From: Pelargonium cotyledonis
Taxonomy: Eukaryota > Streptophyta > Magnoliopsida > Geraniales > Geraniaceae
Direction: 5' to 3'
Length of the DNA: 24,203 bases
Assembly (NCBI GenBank): GCA_036897625.1
Contig: JAYMTA010000788.1
Coordinates: 1 to 24,203 of the forward strand
Shown: piece after piece, positions 12,959-22,749 of the stretch
How positions within the stretch are numbered: position 1 is the first letter of the stretch
Layout of the letters: each line of letters starts with the position of its first letter
Made by a program: the position numbers and the translations under genes
The notes under the pieces: generated by a model
The model's input: only the letters and a program-made list of their open reading frames with translations
What the model was told of the DNA's origin: nothing
The model's database searches: none

Positions 12959-14033
12959 AGTTGTATTTGGCTTTGACGATGAACAGACTTTTGTTGTGAT
13001 GGTAATTTGTAACTTCTTGCTTGCCCATGTTGTTTTATAAACTTTACAGTTCTCGGATATAGTAAAGCCTCAGGCTTCATTGCTGCGTTTTGTGTTTTAG
13101 ACTCCGAACATACATTTACTCTGCAACATCCTCATTTCTCGCCCAAGGGATTGTTTATTGACTGTTAAGATTAGGGATTCCGAATTTCTCTGTTTGTTTC
13201 ATATGATCTGTTCTTGGGTTTGTGGATAGGACCTTTCTGTATCTTTTTCCATCTAATTTCAAATGCAAAAAGAAGCCAAACTACATGCAAGCTCACAACA
13301 ATATGCAATCCTCAAATTTGAAGCACACTTAGAACTTGTGCCAAGAGTTTGGCAATTGGTGGAAGCAACTATGATGAGGACTTGCTTCTCATCTTTTTGG
13401 ATAAAATGGTGTACTAGATGGTACCTTTTTGAACATTTTATGAGAAGATGGTTCTAATCTAATTTTCCATGGAAGTCTCATAGAGATGGTCATTGGATGA
13501 GCTTGAATGGTTGAGTTTTCTTTTGTTTCTCCCCTTTTTATTTTTTTTTTAAAAAAAATTGGGTTGAAAGTCCTTTTAAATTTTCAAAAATAGAAATATA
13601 AACCAAACTCCACACATACAAATACTAAGCTACATACCAACATTGTGCTCATATACAAATACTAAACTAGGTACTAACATCATGCTCACGGTGACTAGAA
13701 ATCGGGACATTGAAGATCCTAAGTGGTAAGCTTACCACTTGTTTCATGAGATGTTGGTTTGTTTCTCCCTTTAAAAGCAAGATCTTTGTGTATGATTTTC
13801 AGGTGTGATAACAATGGATGTAAATATGAGAGAAACTTTGGATTTAAGTAAATAAGGAAACGACATTACATTAAATTTCATCATGGAGCGATATGTTGAA
13901 TCCATTAATGAGATGTGTGTATTAGTGGCTTCGCTCAAGTCCTAAACTTTTAGGCTTAGGGACAAAAAAAAATAATAATAAAAAAATAAAAAAATAACTA
14001 ATTGTTGGAGTTAAATTAATCAAACTATATATT
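12959..14033. other. Intergenic spacer, no gene seen
   Basis: No convincing coding frame or RNA gene. It contains a T9/A8 junction near 13541-13558 and an A-rich stretch at about 13964-13998 that could be a decayed retroposon tail. Low-complexity runs make further assignment unsafe. Confidence 0.5.
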
Positions 14034-14193
14034 AACTCAACGAACAAAGAATAATGAATTAGTGATTGGGTAGGGTCAGACTATCTTGCTTCGATTTCTG
14101 ATTTTGTAGCTCATGATTTAATTCATTAATGATATAAGCTACTTTCTCCGTCAAAAAAAAAAAAAAAAACTCAATGAACAAAGAATAATGAAT
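14034..14193 (+). mobile_element. Short 5'-truncated poly(A) retroposon with 26-bp target duplication
   Basis: A 26-base direct repeat (14034-14059 and 14168-14193), beginning AACTCAA and ending AATAATGAAT with one mismatch, brackets about 108 bases that end in a 17-base A-run (14153-14169, partly shared with the repeat). Poly(A) immediately before the second copy is the mark of target-primed insertion. The body is too short to code and is most likely the truncated 3' end of a LINE; a fragment of a processed transcript is the alternative. Confidence 0.75.
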
Positions 14194-14436
14194 ATTTGAA
14201 ACAAAAACAAAATTCAAATATTTTTTAGCCTACCATGTGTTTCCCACGTAACATACCTTAAATCTTCTAAATATCTCGATTAGCAAATGTTCTATCAATG
14301 ATATAGGTGATATCAAATTTTATTCATCTATTTAATATCAATGTTGAAACTAATGTATTATTGTCAATATTGTGTGTATGTACAAACATAGAGAAATTGG
14401 TGGTTATTTGCTCGATAAGGGCACAATTTGCTCAAT
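14194..14436. other. Short AT-rich spacer, nothing recognised
   Basis: Lies between the poly(A) retroposon and the Mutator-like element. No gene, RNA or repeat boundary is supported here. Confidence 0.5.
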
Positions 14437-14445
14437 TTAAAACTA
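14437..14445 (+). repeat. 9-bp target-site duplication of the Mutator-like element, left
   Basis: TTAAAACTA, identical to 15586-15594. A 9-base duplication is the insertion footprint of Mutator-superfamily transposases. Confidence 0.8.
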
Positions 14446-15585
14446 GGATTAAAATTCAAGTTGGTCCCTGTACTATCAAAAGTGAGTCAAATTAGTCCAT
14501 CTATTTTAAAATGGACTGAGTTAGTCCTTGTACTATCCAAAAATGAACCATGTTAATCCTTCCGTTATATTCTGTCCCATTTTCCGTTAAGTTGTGCCGA
14601 TGTGTCATTTTTTTTTCAATTTAATACTCCCTCCGTCACAAAATGAGCGTCTTGTTTCAATTGCATTTTTGTCTCAAAATGAGTGTCTTGTTTCCTTTTC
14701 TAGTAAGTTAGTTATGCATAAATTGTCAATAATACCCTTATAAAAAGTTAGTTAGAATCTCTCATCACATGATCATAAGGATACAATAGTAAACATAACA
14801 CACTAACTAACTTCTCCTTAATTTTTTTCAAAATAAAAATGAGACACTCTTTTTGGAACGGATGCAGTATTATTTTTAATTTCAATTTAGTGCAGTAGGA
14901 TAAACATATTTTGGAGGTGATTTTGGTTTTAAATGTATGAAAGGTCATAACTTCTATTGTTGGTTCCTCTATGCTAGCAAATCCAATTGAACCAAACATC
15001 ATCATGTTCAGTTCCTCTTTGAGTTTCTTATTCTCAATTTTCAATATTTTCTTGGCGATTTGAAGCTCAGCAATAACATGAATCGAGTTGAATATTTTGT
15101 GCATTAATAAGCTTATTCCTTTGGTTTACTCTTAGTTTTAGTTATGAAGCCTAAACATTCTTTAATTGTGAAAAAAAGAACTAGTTAGCACTGAATTACT
15201 AGGATCTTCTTCTATGCCTAAACGCCCAACTCCGACACAAACAAATCAACTGCAACTAACAAAGCTCAACCACTATGTATGGATGTGGAGGAGAAGAAGA
15301 CGATGGAAGATGGAAGACGAAAGAGGGAACGGTGCCGTTTCCATTCACGTGAGGGGGAGAAGTGCAGGCTTTAAAATCCAGGTAAGCTTTTTTTTTTTTT
15401 TTTTGCTGACTAGGACTGAATTGAAATTAAAAAAAATATTAAATTGAAAAAAAATGACACATCAGCGCAACTTAACGGAGAATGAGACGGAATATAACGG
15501 AGGGACTAACACGGTTCATTTTTTATAGTACATGGACTAATTTGGCTCACTTTTGATAGTACAAGACCAACTTAGGCTTTAATCC
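14446..15585. mobile_element. Non-autonomous Mutator-like element (MULE), 1140 bp
   Basis: The element starts GGATTAAAATTCAAGTTGG and ends, reverse-complemented, GGATTAAAGCCTAAGTTGG. Its inverted repeats are about 200 bases: left 14446-14626 plus 14868-14893 (interrupted by a Stowaway MITE), right about 15400-15585. They share CAAAAGTGAG.CAAATTAGTCCAT, CCGTTATATTC and CCGTTAAGTTG. Perfect 9-base duplications TTAAAACTA flank it. Long terminal repeats plus 9-base duplications define the Mutator superfamily. The interior (about 14894-15399) has no transposase. It does have a GC-richer patch near 15280-15380 and, on the minus strand near 14960-15100, a short lysine/glutamate-rich coiled-coil-like frame (KKILKIENKKLKEELNMMM). 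These may be captured host sequence (Pack-MULE), which I cannot confirm. Confidence 0.85.
14627..14867. mobile_element. Stowaway MITE nested in the MULE left terminal repeat
   Basis: It starts CTCCCTCCGTCACAAAATGAG and ends, reverse-complemented, CTGCATCCGTTCCAAAAAGAG, with TA on each side (14625-14626 and 14868-14869). CTCCCTCCGT ends and a TA target duplication are diagnostic for Stowaway (Tc1/mariner) MITEs. Its 241-base length fits. The right terminal repeat of the surrounding MULE lacks this insert, so it serves as an internal empty-site control. Confidence 0.85.
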
Positions 15586-15594
15586 TTAAAACTA
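15586..15594 (+). repeat. 9-bp target-site duplication of the Mutator-like element, right
   Basis: TTAAAACTA, the exact partner of 14437-14445. Being unmutated, it argues for a fairly recent insertion. Confidence 0.8.
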
Positions 15595-15760
15595 TTGTGA
15601 CGAAAGAATGACCATTGATCTTGTCGATGATCTGTTTGATAATTATGTTGACGAGTGGAATTATCATATCAAACTACTCCGAACGAATATAAGTTGTAAC
15701 TAAGAAGATGTAACTCTCATTTCCTTAGTCGAGTCTTAGCCATTGATTCGTACCTAAACC
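15595..15760. other. Short spacer between two transposon blocks
   Basis: No gene or repeat boundary is recognised between the Mutator-like element and the weak inverted-repeat region that follows. Confidence 0.4.
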
Positions 15761-16980
15761 TCAATTTAACCAAATAAGCACCCAAACTTCACACTCGTCG
15801 AGAACAGTTAAGTAGTGCTGAGGTGGCATGAAAATTCTGACATGGCACATGCCACGTGGCCAAAAAAATCCAGGTCAAATTTGTAATTGCACTAAAAATA
15901 ACAATTTATCTTACGCGAAGCTGCCATCAGACTCAGAGCACAGAGTACCCAAAATTGTAATTTCACCTACAAACTCATTCGCCGGAGCCTCGCGCCGCTC
16001 CATCGCCGCCGCTGCAGGTTCGGCTCAGACCAGAAGGAAGCTTCTCAGTCTCGTGGCCTTCACGACCTCTCTTCGTATAGGTGAGCAACGAACTAGAAAC
16101 CCTCTATTTTAACCTAATTTGAAGACACACATAGCTTCTTATTTGTGCAATTTAGTGTATTGAACTGTGAAAGATTGCAAATTTTTCATTTTGTATGTCA
16201 GTGGTTTATTTAATATTGTTTCTGTGATGAATTTCATTTGTTGGGGATAGAGCTGACAATTCGGGCTGACATGTTGTGTCGTGTTAGAGTTCAAATATGT
16301 GTTGTATGAGTCGACATAGACACTGCATATTTAATAATGGTATGAAAAATATAACACTAACTGTACACATTTGATAATCGTGTTGACGTGTGGTGTTTCC
16401 TTGGACGCAATAGCTTTGTACTATAAGTATGAACTTGTAGGTGAGAAAGACGGGAGAGAAGTACATTAGACATAAGAGACTGAGAAAAGCTTAACAAGTG
16501 ATTGACCAATAATGTGATTTAGTAATGTTGACATACTATTATCGTGTCGTGCGTGTTTGACTCAAGCACGACACGTGTCAGGCTCAAACACGCTTAAATC
16601 GTGTCGAGTCTCATGTTGCGTCCCAAAATGCCGGCTCTAGTCAGAGACAATTTGTATTTATGCTATTTTTCATACCTAAGTTATGATGTTTAGTTGTTGG
16701 GTTTGTATGCGAATTTTGTTTTCCAAGTCAAGTGAATTTATGGTGAGATTGTGAATATTCTGGAAAATTGATGAAGTTTCCAATGAGTATAATTTTCCGG
16801 CGATTACAGCTCAGCCCCCTATAAATGTCATCATTACTGTTGTTTTTGTCCGCCACATCAGAAAATATGGTGCCATGTCAACATATGGTAGGTACTCAGT
16901 TGGGTATGACATAGAATTTGGGTACTCAATTGGATAATTTAGCAAAGTTTGGGTGCCAATTTGGATTAAAATTCCTTAAT
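15761..16980. mobile_element. Possible second long-inverted-repeat element, degenerate
   Basis: The left arm (about 15761-15860) and the reverse complement of the right arm (about 16845-16980) share an ordered pair of blocks. One is TTTAA.CCAAAT..GCACCCAAACTT; the other is a TGA..TGGCA...AATTCTGA..TGGC motif. Similarity is patchy between them, and no target duplication was found, so the limits are approximate. The space between holds the exon-like 15828-16080 sequence and an hAT-like MITE. If real, this is a Mutator-like element that captured part of a gene. Confidence 0.35.
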
Positions 16981-17378
16981 TTTATATGTCCGCGTTATTG
17001 TTTAGGCACAGAAGAGTGGTATTTTGAAGGTTATTTGGGTTCCTCCATAATACAGTGATGCAGTTGCTTGCATATGCGAAGATCAAACCCTTTTTTCTCT
17101 CTCTTTTTTAAATGGGAAGAGATTGTGATTAATTCTCAATGTCCAAGTCATGCATTGTGTTCGTCTAATTTTCGAATTTTCGCTTGACTTTCATGTACCG
17201 ATTATGTAATGTTTTCAACCATTTTTATTGGTCAAAAGTTGTAATTCTGTGTTTGTTCTCTCTCTCTTGATGTCCAGCCTGTTCAGTGCAGACCCTCTTC
17301 TCTGTCTTGATTCAGAGATACGGTGATGGGTATTTGATGGTAATTGAGACCTTCATAAGAGATTGGGTACATAAGTAA
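15828..17378 (+). CDS. Tentative two-exon gene or exon remnant with transit-peptide-like N terminus
   Basis: I do not recognise this protein. The frame from ATG 15828 is open into a GC-rich segment (15960-16080) rich in Ala, Ser and Arg with few acidic residues, containing GASRRSIAAAAGSAQTRRK, which looks like an organelle transit peptide. A good donor (G, then GTGAGC) follows at 16081. A matching acceptor, a CTCTCTCTCT tract ending CCAG, lies at 17274-17277. Joining 16080 to 17278 keeps the frame open for 33 more codons, ending ETFIRDWVHK and TAA at 17376-17378. The product would be about 117 residues, and the true start may lie further in. The intron would contain an hAT-like MITE. Alternatives are a captured or broken first exon of a plastid protein gene, or chance. 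Confidence in a working gene is low. Confidence 0.25.
16248..16639. mobile_element. hAT-like MITE, about 392 bp
   Basis: The left end TAGAGCTGACAATTCGGG and the reverse-complemented right end TAGAGCCGGCATTTTGGG match at 14 of 18 bases. TAGAG-type ends resemble those of plant hAT elements. The flanking 8-mers (left GTTGGGGA at 16240-16247, right GTCAGAGA at 16640-16647) match at only 5 of 8, so the duplication is decayed or the limits are slightly off. The interior is rich in GTGTCGTG/CACGAC words and has no open frame. Confidence 0.5.
16981..17273. other. AT-rich spacer upstream of the PPR gene, nothing firm
   Basis: No independent gene is seen. It ends in the pyrimidine tract used as the candidate acceptor of the tentative two-exon model, and would also form the distal PPR promoter. 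Confidence 0.4.
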
Positions 17379-17527
17379 TAATGTCGGCTCTTTGACTTGC
17401 CACATTATCGCTTTGATTTGCCGCACCAGCAATCAACATAGTTGAAGGAAGCCACTCCTTTGCGTTATTTTTCAAAGTTCGACCTCCAATTTGACTTAAA
17501 ATCCTCAGCAAACAAACCAACCTTCCT

Positions 17528-19462
17528 ATGCCCAAATTCTCCAATCTCTCGAATCTCCCCATCTTCTCCCCCACAACCACTGGAACAAGCTTTCGAACAT
17601 TTCTTCGTAGCTTGCATTTGAAACCCATCTTGTCATCACCATCACCATCGTCACCAGTCCCAACCAATGACCACATTGCCCACCTTATTCTTGACCAGAA
17701 ATCAGCAACCCAGGCTCTCGAAACCTTCAGATGGGCCTTCAAGCTCCCCAATTTCACCCATTCTCAGTCCACTTATCGAGCTTTGATCCACAAGTTATGT
17801 ACTTTCCGCCACTTCGACACTGTCCACAATCTTCTCAACGAAATGCCCAGCTCAATTGGTTTGCCTCCAGATGATGATACTTTCATCACCCTCGTGCGTG
17901 GTCTTGGCCAGGCACGCATGATAAAGGAGGCGATTCAAGTGATTGATTTGATTTTAAAATTTGAAAAGATCCCGTCTTTGAAGGTGTTCAATTCAATACT
18001 AGATGTTCTTGTCAAGGAAGATATTGATTTGGCTAGGAAGTTCTACAGGACGGAGATGATTGGAAAGGGTTTTCGTGGTGACGATTACACTTTTGGAATC
18101 TTGATGAAGGGGCTTTGCTTGACGAATAGAATTGAAGATGGTTTTAAGCTTTTGGAAGTGATGAAGTCGGGAGGAATTGTTCCAAATACTGTGATCTACA
18201 ATACATTGATTCACGGGCTGTGCAAAAATGGGAAGGTAGGAAGGGCAAGGTGGTTAATACATGAAATGGAGAGACCAAATGATGTCACATTCAATATTTT
18301 GATATCAGCATACTGTAATGAAGAGAAATTAACTGAAGCACTCGTGTTGCTGGAGAAGAGCTTCACTCTAGGGGTTTTACCCGATTTGGTGACTGTAACT
18401 AAGATTGTTCAAATTCTCTGTAATAAAGGTCGCGCCAATGAGGCTCTTGAAATTTTGGAAAGAGTCGAGGGTAAGGGAGGTTCACTGGATGTCGTGGCTT
18501 ACAATGCTCTTATTAAGGGCTATTGTAAGTTGGGGAAGCCTAAAGTCGGGCATCGATTTGTCAAGGAGATGGAGAGAAAGGGGTGTCTTCCAAATGTCGA
18601 CACATTCAATATATTAATTTCGGGTTTCTGTGAAATCGGGTTGTTGGATTTTGCTCTTGAACTCTTTGATGACATGAAAGCAGACGGGATCAGCCGGAAT
18701 TTCATTACGTATGATACGTTAATAAGAGGTTTGTGCTCGGGAGGAAGAATGGAAGACGGATATAAGATATTAGAACTATTGGAAGAAACGAAAGAGGGTT
18801 CTAAGGGTCGCATTAGTCCTTACAATAGTATATTATACGGTCTGTACAAGAAAAATTGTGGGGATGAAGCTCTCGAGTTTCTAACCAAGTTGATGAACTT
18901 ATTTCCTAGAACCGTTGATAGGAGCTTGAATATATTGGGTTACTGCAAGGAAGGCATTATGAAAGATGCGAAAAGGGTTTATGATCAAATGATTGGAGAA
19001 GGTGGGAATCCAAGTGCACTTGTTTATGACGGTCTAATTCATGGATTTTGCCGAGAAGGGTCTCTCCAGGAAGCATGCCGAGAAGGGTCTCTCCAGGAAG
19101 CATTTGAGATGATGAATACAATGATTGATTGGGGCTATTTTCCTGTTGTGTCCACCTTCAATGCTCTAATTAGTGGATTTTGTGAGCTAGGGCAAGTTGA
19201 GAGTGCTTTGGACCTCGTGGAGGATTTGGTTGAGAGAGGTTGCTTACTCAATGCCGGAAGTTATAATCCTTTGATCGATGTTCTTTTCAGGAAAGGTGAT
19301 TTTGAAAAGTCTCTAATGCTGTTTCATCTAATGCTAGAGGAAGGTATCATTCCCAATCGCCAGACATGGAACTCGTTACTTCTTTCTTTGAGTCTAAAAA
19401 CAGATTGGTTCGAAATTGATAATGATGATGATGTTAAGCTGCTGAGATTCTTGAAAGAGTAG
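17528..19462 (+). CDS. P-class pentatricopeptide repeat (PPR) protein, mitochondrial, At2g17525-like
   Basis: A single exon of 644 codons. Residues 1-45 are rich in Ser, Pro, Thr and Phe with basic residues and few acids, consistent with an organelle targeting peptide. From about residue 75 to the end, some fourteen degenerate 35-residue PPR helical hairpins follow, such as [40 protein letters not shown] and [20 protein letters not shown]. There is no E, DYW or SMR domain, so it is P-class. Such proteins bind organelle RNA one base per repeat and act in stabilisation, splicing or end processing. Segments including [15 protein letters not shown], [19 protein letters not shown] and [11 protein letters not shown] resemble Arabidopsis At2g17525, annotated as mitochondrial; the target RNA is not known to me. 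A perfect 27-base tandem duplication at 19049-19102 adds nine residues inside one repeat. The frame is otherwise intact. Confidence 0.92.
   Translation: MPKFSNLSNLPIFSPTTTGTSFRTFLRSLHLKPILSSPSPSSPVPTNDHIAHLILDQKSATQALETFRWAFKLPNFTHSQSTYRALIHKLCTFRHFDTVHNLLNEMPSSIGLPPDDDTFITLVRGLGQARMIKEAIQVIDLILKFEKIPSLKVFNSILDVLVKEDIDLARKFYRTEMIGKGFRGDDYTFGILMKGLCLTNRIEDGFKLLEVMKSGGIVPNTVIYNTLIHGLCKNGKVGRARWLIHEMERPNDVTFNILISAYCNEEKLTEALVLLEKSFTLGVLPDLVTVTKIVQILCNKGRANEALEILERVEGKGGSLDVVAYNALIKGYCKLGKPKVGHRFVKEMERKGCLPNVDTFNILISGFCEIGLLDFALELFDDMKADGISRNFITYDTLIRGLCSGGRMEDGYKILELLEETKEGSKGRISPYNSILYGLYKKNCGDEALEFLTKLMNLFPRTVDRSLNILGYCKEGIMKDAKRVYDQMIGEGGNPSALVYDGLIHGFCREGSLQEACREGSLQEAFEMMNTMIDWGYFPVVSTFNALISGFCELGQVESALDLVEDLVERGCLLNAGSYNPLIDVLFRKGDFEKSLMLFHLMLEEGIIPNRQTWNSLLLSLSLKTDWFEIDNDDDVKLLRFLKE
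19049..19102 (+). repeat. Perfect 27-bp in-frame tandem duplication inside the PPR gene
   Basis: Copies 19049-19075 and 19076-19102 are identical at all 27 bases and each encodes CREGSLQEA. The duplication lengthens the second helix region of one PPR motif from 35 to 44 residues. Perfect identity points to a very recent event, or to an assembly artefact. Confidence 0.95.
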
Positions 19463-19773
19463 CTAAATGCTTGAAACATGCTGTTTCTTCGAGTAGCTAC
19501 GCCTGATTTGAAGCGTTCAAGCATGGAGCAAAACAAGGCAAGACGAGGTTCGGTAAGATTCTTTATAAAGATTACATGTTTATCTTCAATACTTGCAAAA
19601 GTGCCTTCCATCATAGATTTATTTTCTTCTTGTTGAAGAAGCATCATTTGATGTTCTTGGAGGGAATCAAGTAACGGTTCATCATTTGCATGTCTGGAAA
19701 GATTAGACAAACTATTGAACTGTGTTTAAAATGTTTTTTATTTTACCGTTATGGGCAAAAATTGTCATTAACT
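19463..19773 (+). other. PPR 3' flank, no further gene
   Basis: Presumed 3' UTR and flank of the PPR gene. An antisense frame runs through it and into the PPR 3' end, but it has no ATG at its start and no recognisable domain, so I treat it as chance. Confidence 0.5.
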
Positions 19774-19775
19774 TA

Positions 19776-19973
19776 CTTCGTCGGTCTCAAAACGAGTGTC
19801 CTCTTTCATTTTTTAAGATGTTAGTCGAGCATGTATTAACAATAATACCGTATTCTTTCAATTTGTTACAACACAGGTGCACAAGAATATAATAGGAAAT
19901 GTAACCATTCACTAGCTTCTTCTTAATTTTACTCGAACGTGAAATCAAGACACTCGTTTTGAGATGGAGAAAG
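19776..19973. mobile_element. Stowaway MITE, second copy of the same family
   Basis: TA-flanked (19774-19775 and 19974-19975), with ends CTTCGTCGGTCTCAAAACGAG and, reverse-complemented, CTTTCTCCATCTCAAAACGAG. The interior parallels the nested MITE at 14627-14867: both carry GTTAGT..AGCATG/GTTAGTTATGCAT, CAATAATACC and a CACTA.CT..CTTCTTAATTTT segment in the same order. Ends have drifted from the Stowaway consensus, so this copy is older or less well kept. Confidence 0.7.
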
Positions 19974-19975
19974 TA

Positions 19976-20930
19976 TAATCCATCAGTTTCAAAATAATCA
20001 TTTTTTTCTCATCTACTCCTTTTGTCATTAACCTTTATGCAGGGGCTGAAGCACTTTTGGGCCCAGCTGCCGAGGTCTCGGATTGTGCTGAAACTTGGTC
20101 GGCCCAACTGAAATGGGCCAACTAACAAGGCCACTTAGCTTTGCCTAGTGTCTTTGCCGTACGAGGTAATTTGAAGGGCGTTTTGGTCATTTTCATATTT
20201 TCATAATTTCATAATTTCATAATATTACTCATAATTTTCACTTTTTATCAGAGTTAAGAGTTTGAAATAGGAGGTACACGAAGCTGTTGCACAACTTATA
20301 CCTTTTAGCTTATATTTTGAAACTTTCTGTATCGTTGAAGAACTAAGTTCTCTTAATCTTTCTTCGGTAGTCATTTACCGATTCAAGTTGCATCAAACCA
20401 ACTTGACATCACTAGAAAATTCCAATTCTCATGTCAATATGCTAGTTGGATTCTTCTGAGAAGAAATAGGCTATTGACTAGATGTAACTTTGTTGTAGAT
20501 TTAAGAATGTTAAGAATAAATATCTTTGTCACTATCATGCATGTTTTTTATATGAAGATAGATGTTGATAATTATAAGTTGTCTTAAAAAAAAAATTAAT
20601 TTAACCTGAATTTATGTATAAAAATACATTGCTAGATGATGCATGAGAACAAAATCATCTTAAACTTTACCTTGTAAAATAGAGCTTTCATTTGAACCTT
20701 GAATGTGGACTCTTCAATTTATGGGCCACCAAAATTGAAAGTCTTGTAAATGTAGTTGACAAGAACCAAAGTTTTGATGTCATCTGAATGTGACATACTA
20801 AAAAATTATCAATTTGAGTGCAAGTTGATAATAGAAATAATTTAGATTTAGATTTGTAGGATTGAAATCCAGTGTCCTTATTGATCCTTTTTTATTAGTG
20901 GGTCGTCTTGCCCACGTATTAGGGTAGAGT
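19976..20930. other. Intergenic spacer, no gene seen
   Basis: A GC-richer patch at about 20041-20170 has repeated GGGCC/GGCCCA words but no open frame that looks like protein. A small (TTTCATAA)n run lies near 20198-20225. The rest is AT-rich with nothing recognised. Confidence 0.5.
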
Positions 20931-21720
20931 TGTTGAGATTTTGTTATTGAAATTAGGTTCTCGGTTTATTGTTCGGAGTTTTGGAAGCACGTTGTAAGGT
21001 AAAAACCTAAGTTGTGCCTGGGAATGCACCTCGGATGCGATGCGTGAACGAGATTTATGTCATCTTAGTGAGCATTTTGAGAGTGAATAAGAGCGAAGAA
21101 CGTAGATAATGGATCAAAATGAACTCCTCTCTTTCTCTTCAAGAGAGCATTTATATTTACAAACCAAAGGGAGCGACGTGGTGAGCCTGTGGCTTGCTTC
21201 TCGGGCATTCGTTTCTAGGTGCCCAATTGAGCATAGTAGATAGCGACTTGTGCTTCTAAGAACACTTACCATCTTATTGTAAGGTTCTAGGAGCTTGATG
21301 TCGTAGAGCGTGTGCGAGCTCTTTTATCGCTTAGCACCATTACGAACATCCTTAAGATAGAAGGGTGAGTTAGTATCTCCTTCTAGATGCGCAAAGCGAA
21401 GTTGTAAATGTAGGCATGCAAGCAAGATGGAGATAGGGCGTGCATCATATCATGGTGTAGTCCGACGTTGGAGCAACACGTCTATGCAAAAGAACAAGAT
21501 GCAAGAGCGGGGATGCAAAAAGCTACTTGAGGTGGAATAACGCATTGCAGTGTTAGGACATGACTTAAGATACCTTGAGTCCAGTTTGACCGATCTACTT
21601 TGAGGTCCCTCGAGACAGACCTTGGCAATGTAATGCCAAATCCACCCCCGAGGTTCTTGAGCCGTGATCTCACTTTCAACCCTTGGTTAACCCGACTTTC
21701 GAATTCAATGAGGTGACCTT
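20931..21720 (-). mobile_element. Possible LTR-retrotransposon remnant
   Basis: The composition is unlike the flanks, with more even base usage and many CG dinucleotides. On the minus strand it contains TTTGTAAATATAAATGCTCT (about 21144-21163), a TATA-like core followed by a CT-rich leader, as in many plant Ty3-type LTR promoters. I found no primer-binding site, no second LTR copy and no gag or pol frame in the window, so this rests on composition and one motif. Confidence 0.25.
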
Positions 21721-22597
21721 CGAATTCACAAATTAATCTTGCTTAAACTGAATAATAATATATTTAATAAAATCGTGTATCATCAATAATGATTATACAT
21801 AAGTCGAATTAGTTAATATTTAAAATGGATTATAAAAAAAAAAACGTACAGGATTGAAGTGTTTGAAATTGATTTTGTGTACGGAACACGCAAGAGCAGA
21901 GCAAATTGAACAAATTTTTTTTTTTAGGTGCGCGACATTCACGTGTTAAACGTTTTTGTCAATGGTGGAGCCAAAAGGGCAATGATAGCCACAATAATGA
22001 GTAATTATATGCGTGGCGACAATTTTAATTATTTATGGGAGTAATTAAATAATAATATAAAAATGAAAAAACAAGTTTAAAGATTACATGTGTGGATCAA
22101 AATTTAGGTGCATAATTTATTTGCTTTGCCATATAATTCATCACGTGAATCATGATACATCGATGCAAGTATGTGCAAATGGGATGTTAAATTTGATTTG
22201 AAAGATACTCGGATTCGTTTAGGTCGAGAATTTTGAATTTTATGTATAATTGTGCAAGTTCATGCAATATGAATTGCCTCAACGTGCAATTTTCTGAAGT
22301 GTATTTTGATTCAATTCCGTCAATACCAATTTGATCTATAATTAGGTGAATGATTCAAATATTTAAAATGCATGTTAAATTTAACATTCACGTGATCGGA
22401 TTCAATGTCCACTCTAACCTCAATCATTTATGTGCCTAAATTCACAAATATTATTGTATTATTTGAATGTTGTTATTGTAAATTTATCTAATAGTAAAGT
22501 GAGATGCATATAAGTGTCCGTGTATATAATTCAACGTACTTCAAATCCCCCATCAAACATGCAAATTTGGACTATTTGCCTGTTTTTTGTTTTTTTG
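21721..22597. other. AT-rich spacer, nothing recognised
   Basis: No gene-like frame, RNA gene or bounded repeat is supported. It precedes the upstream repeats of the transporter gene. Confidence 0.5.
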
Positions 22598-22749
22598 GTA
22601 TCATTCTTTACCAAAAATGAATAAATATAGAGAAAACGAAGAAATAAAAATAGTGGGTAGGTTATGTTTGTTTTTGTTGTATCATTCTTAACCAAAAATG
22701 AATAAATATAGAGAAAATAAAGAAATAAAAATAGTGGGTAGGTTATGTT
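22598..22749 (+). repeat. Two-copy 81-bp tandem repeat
   Basis: Copy 1 starts GTATCATTCTTTACCAAAAA at 22598; copy 2 starts GTATCATTCTTAACCAAAAA at 22679 and runs to about 22749. They differ at only a few bases (for example TTT/TTA and ACG/ATA). No coding frame. It lies about 0.8 kb upstream of the transporter start codon. Confidence 0.85.

Noticed and set aside
14153..14169. A polyadenylation tail of a processed pseudogene
   Set aside because: The 90-base body has no recognised coding content, so only a truncated poly(A) retroposon can be claimed.
17353..17757. A 134-codon minus-strand frame antisense to the PPR N terminus
   Set aside because: It mirrors the PPR coding strand, lacks family features, and is explained as a shadow of a well supported gene.
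19324..19710. A 128-codon minus-strand frame over the end of the PPR gene and its 3' flank
   Set aside because: It starts with TTG and not ATG, half of it is antisense to the PPR frame, and the unique part is low-complexity Gln/Glu-rich with no recognised domain.
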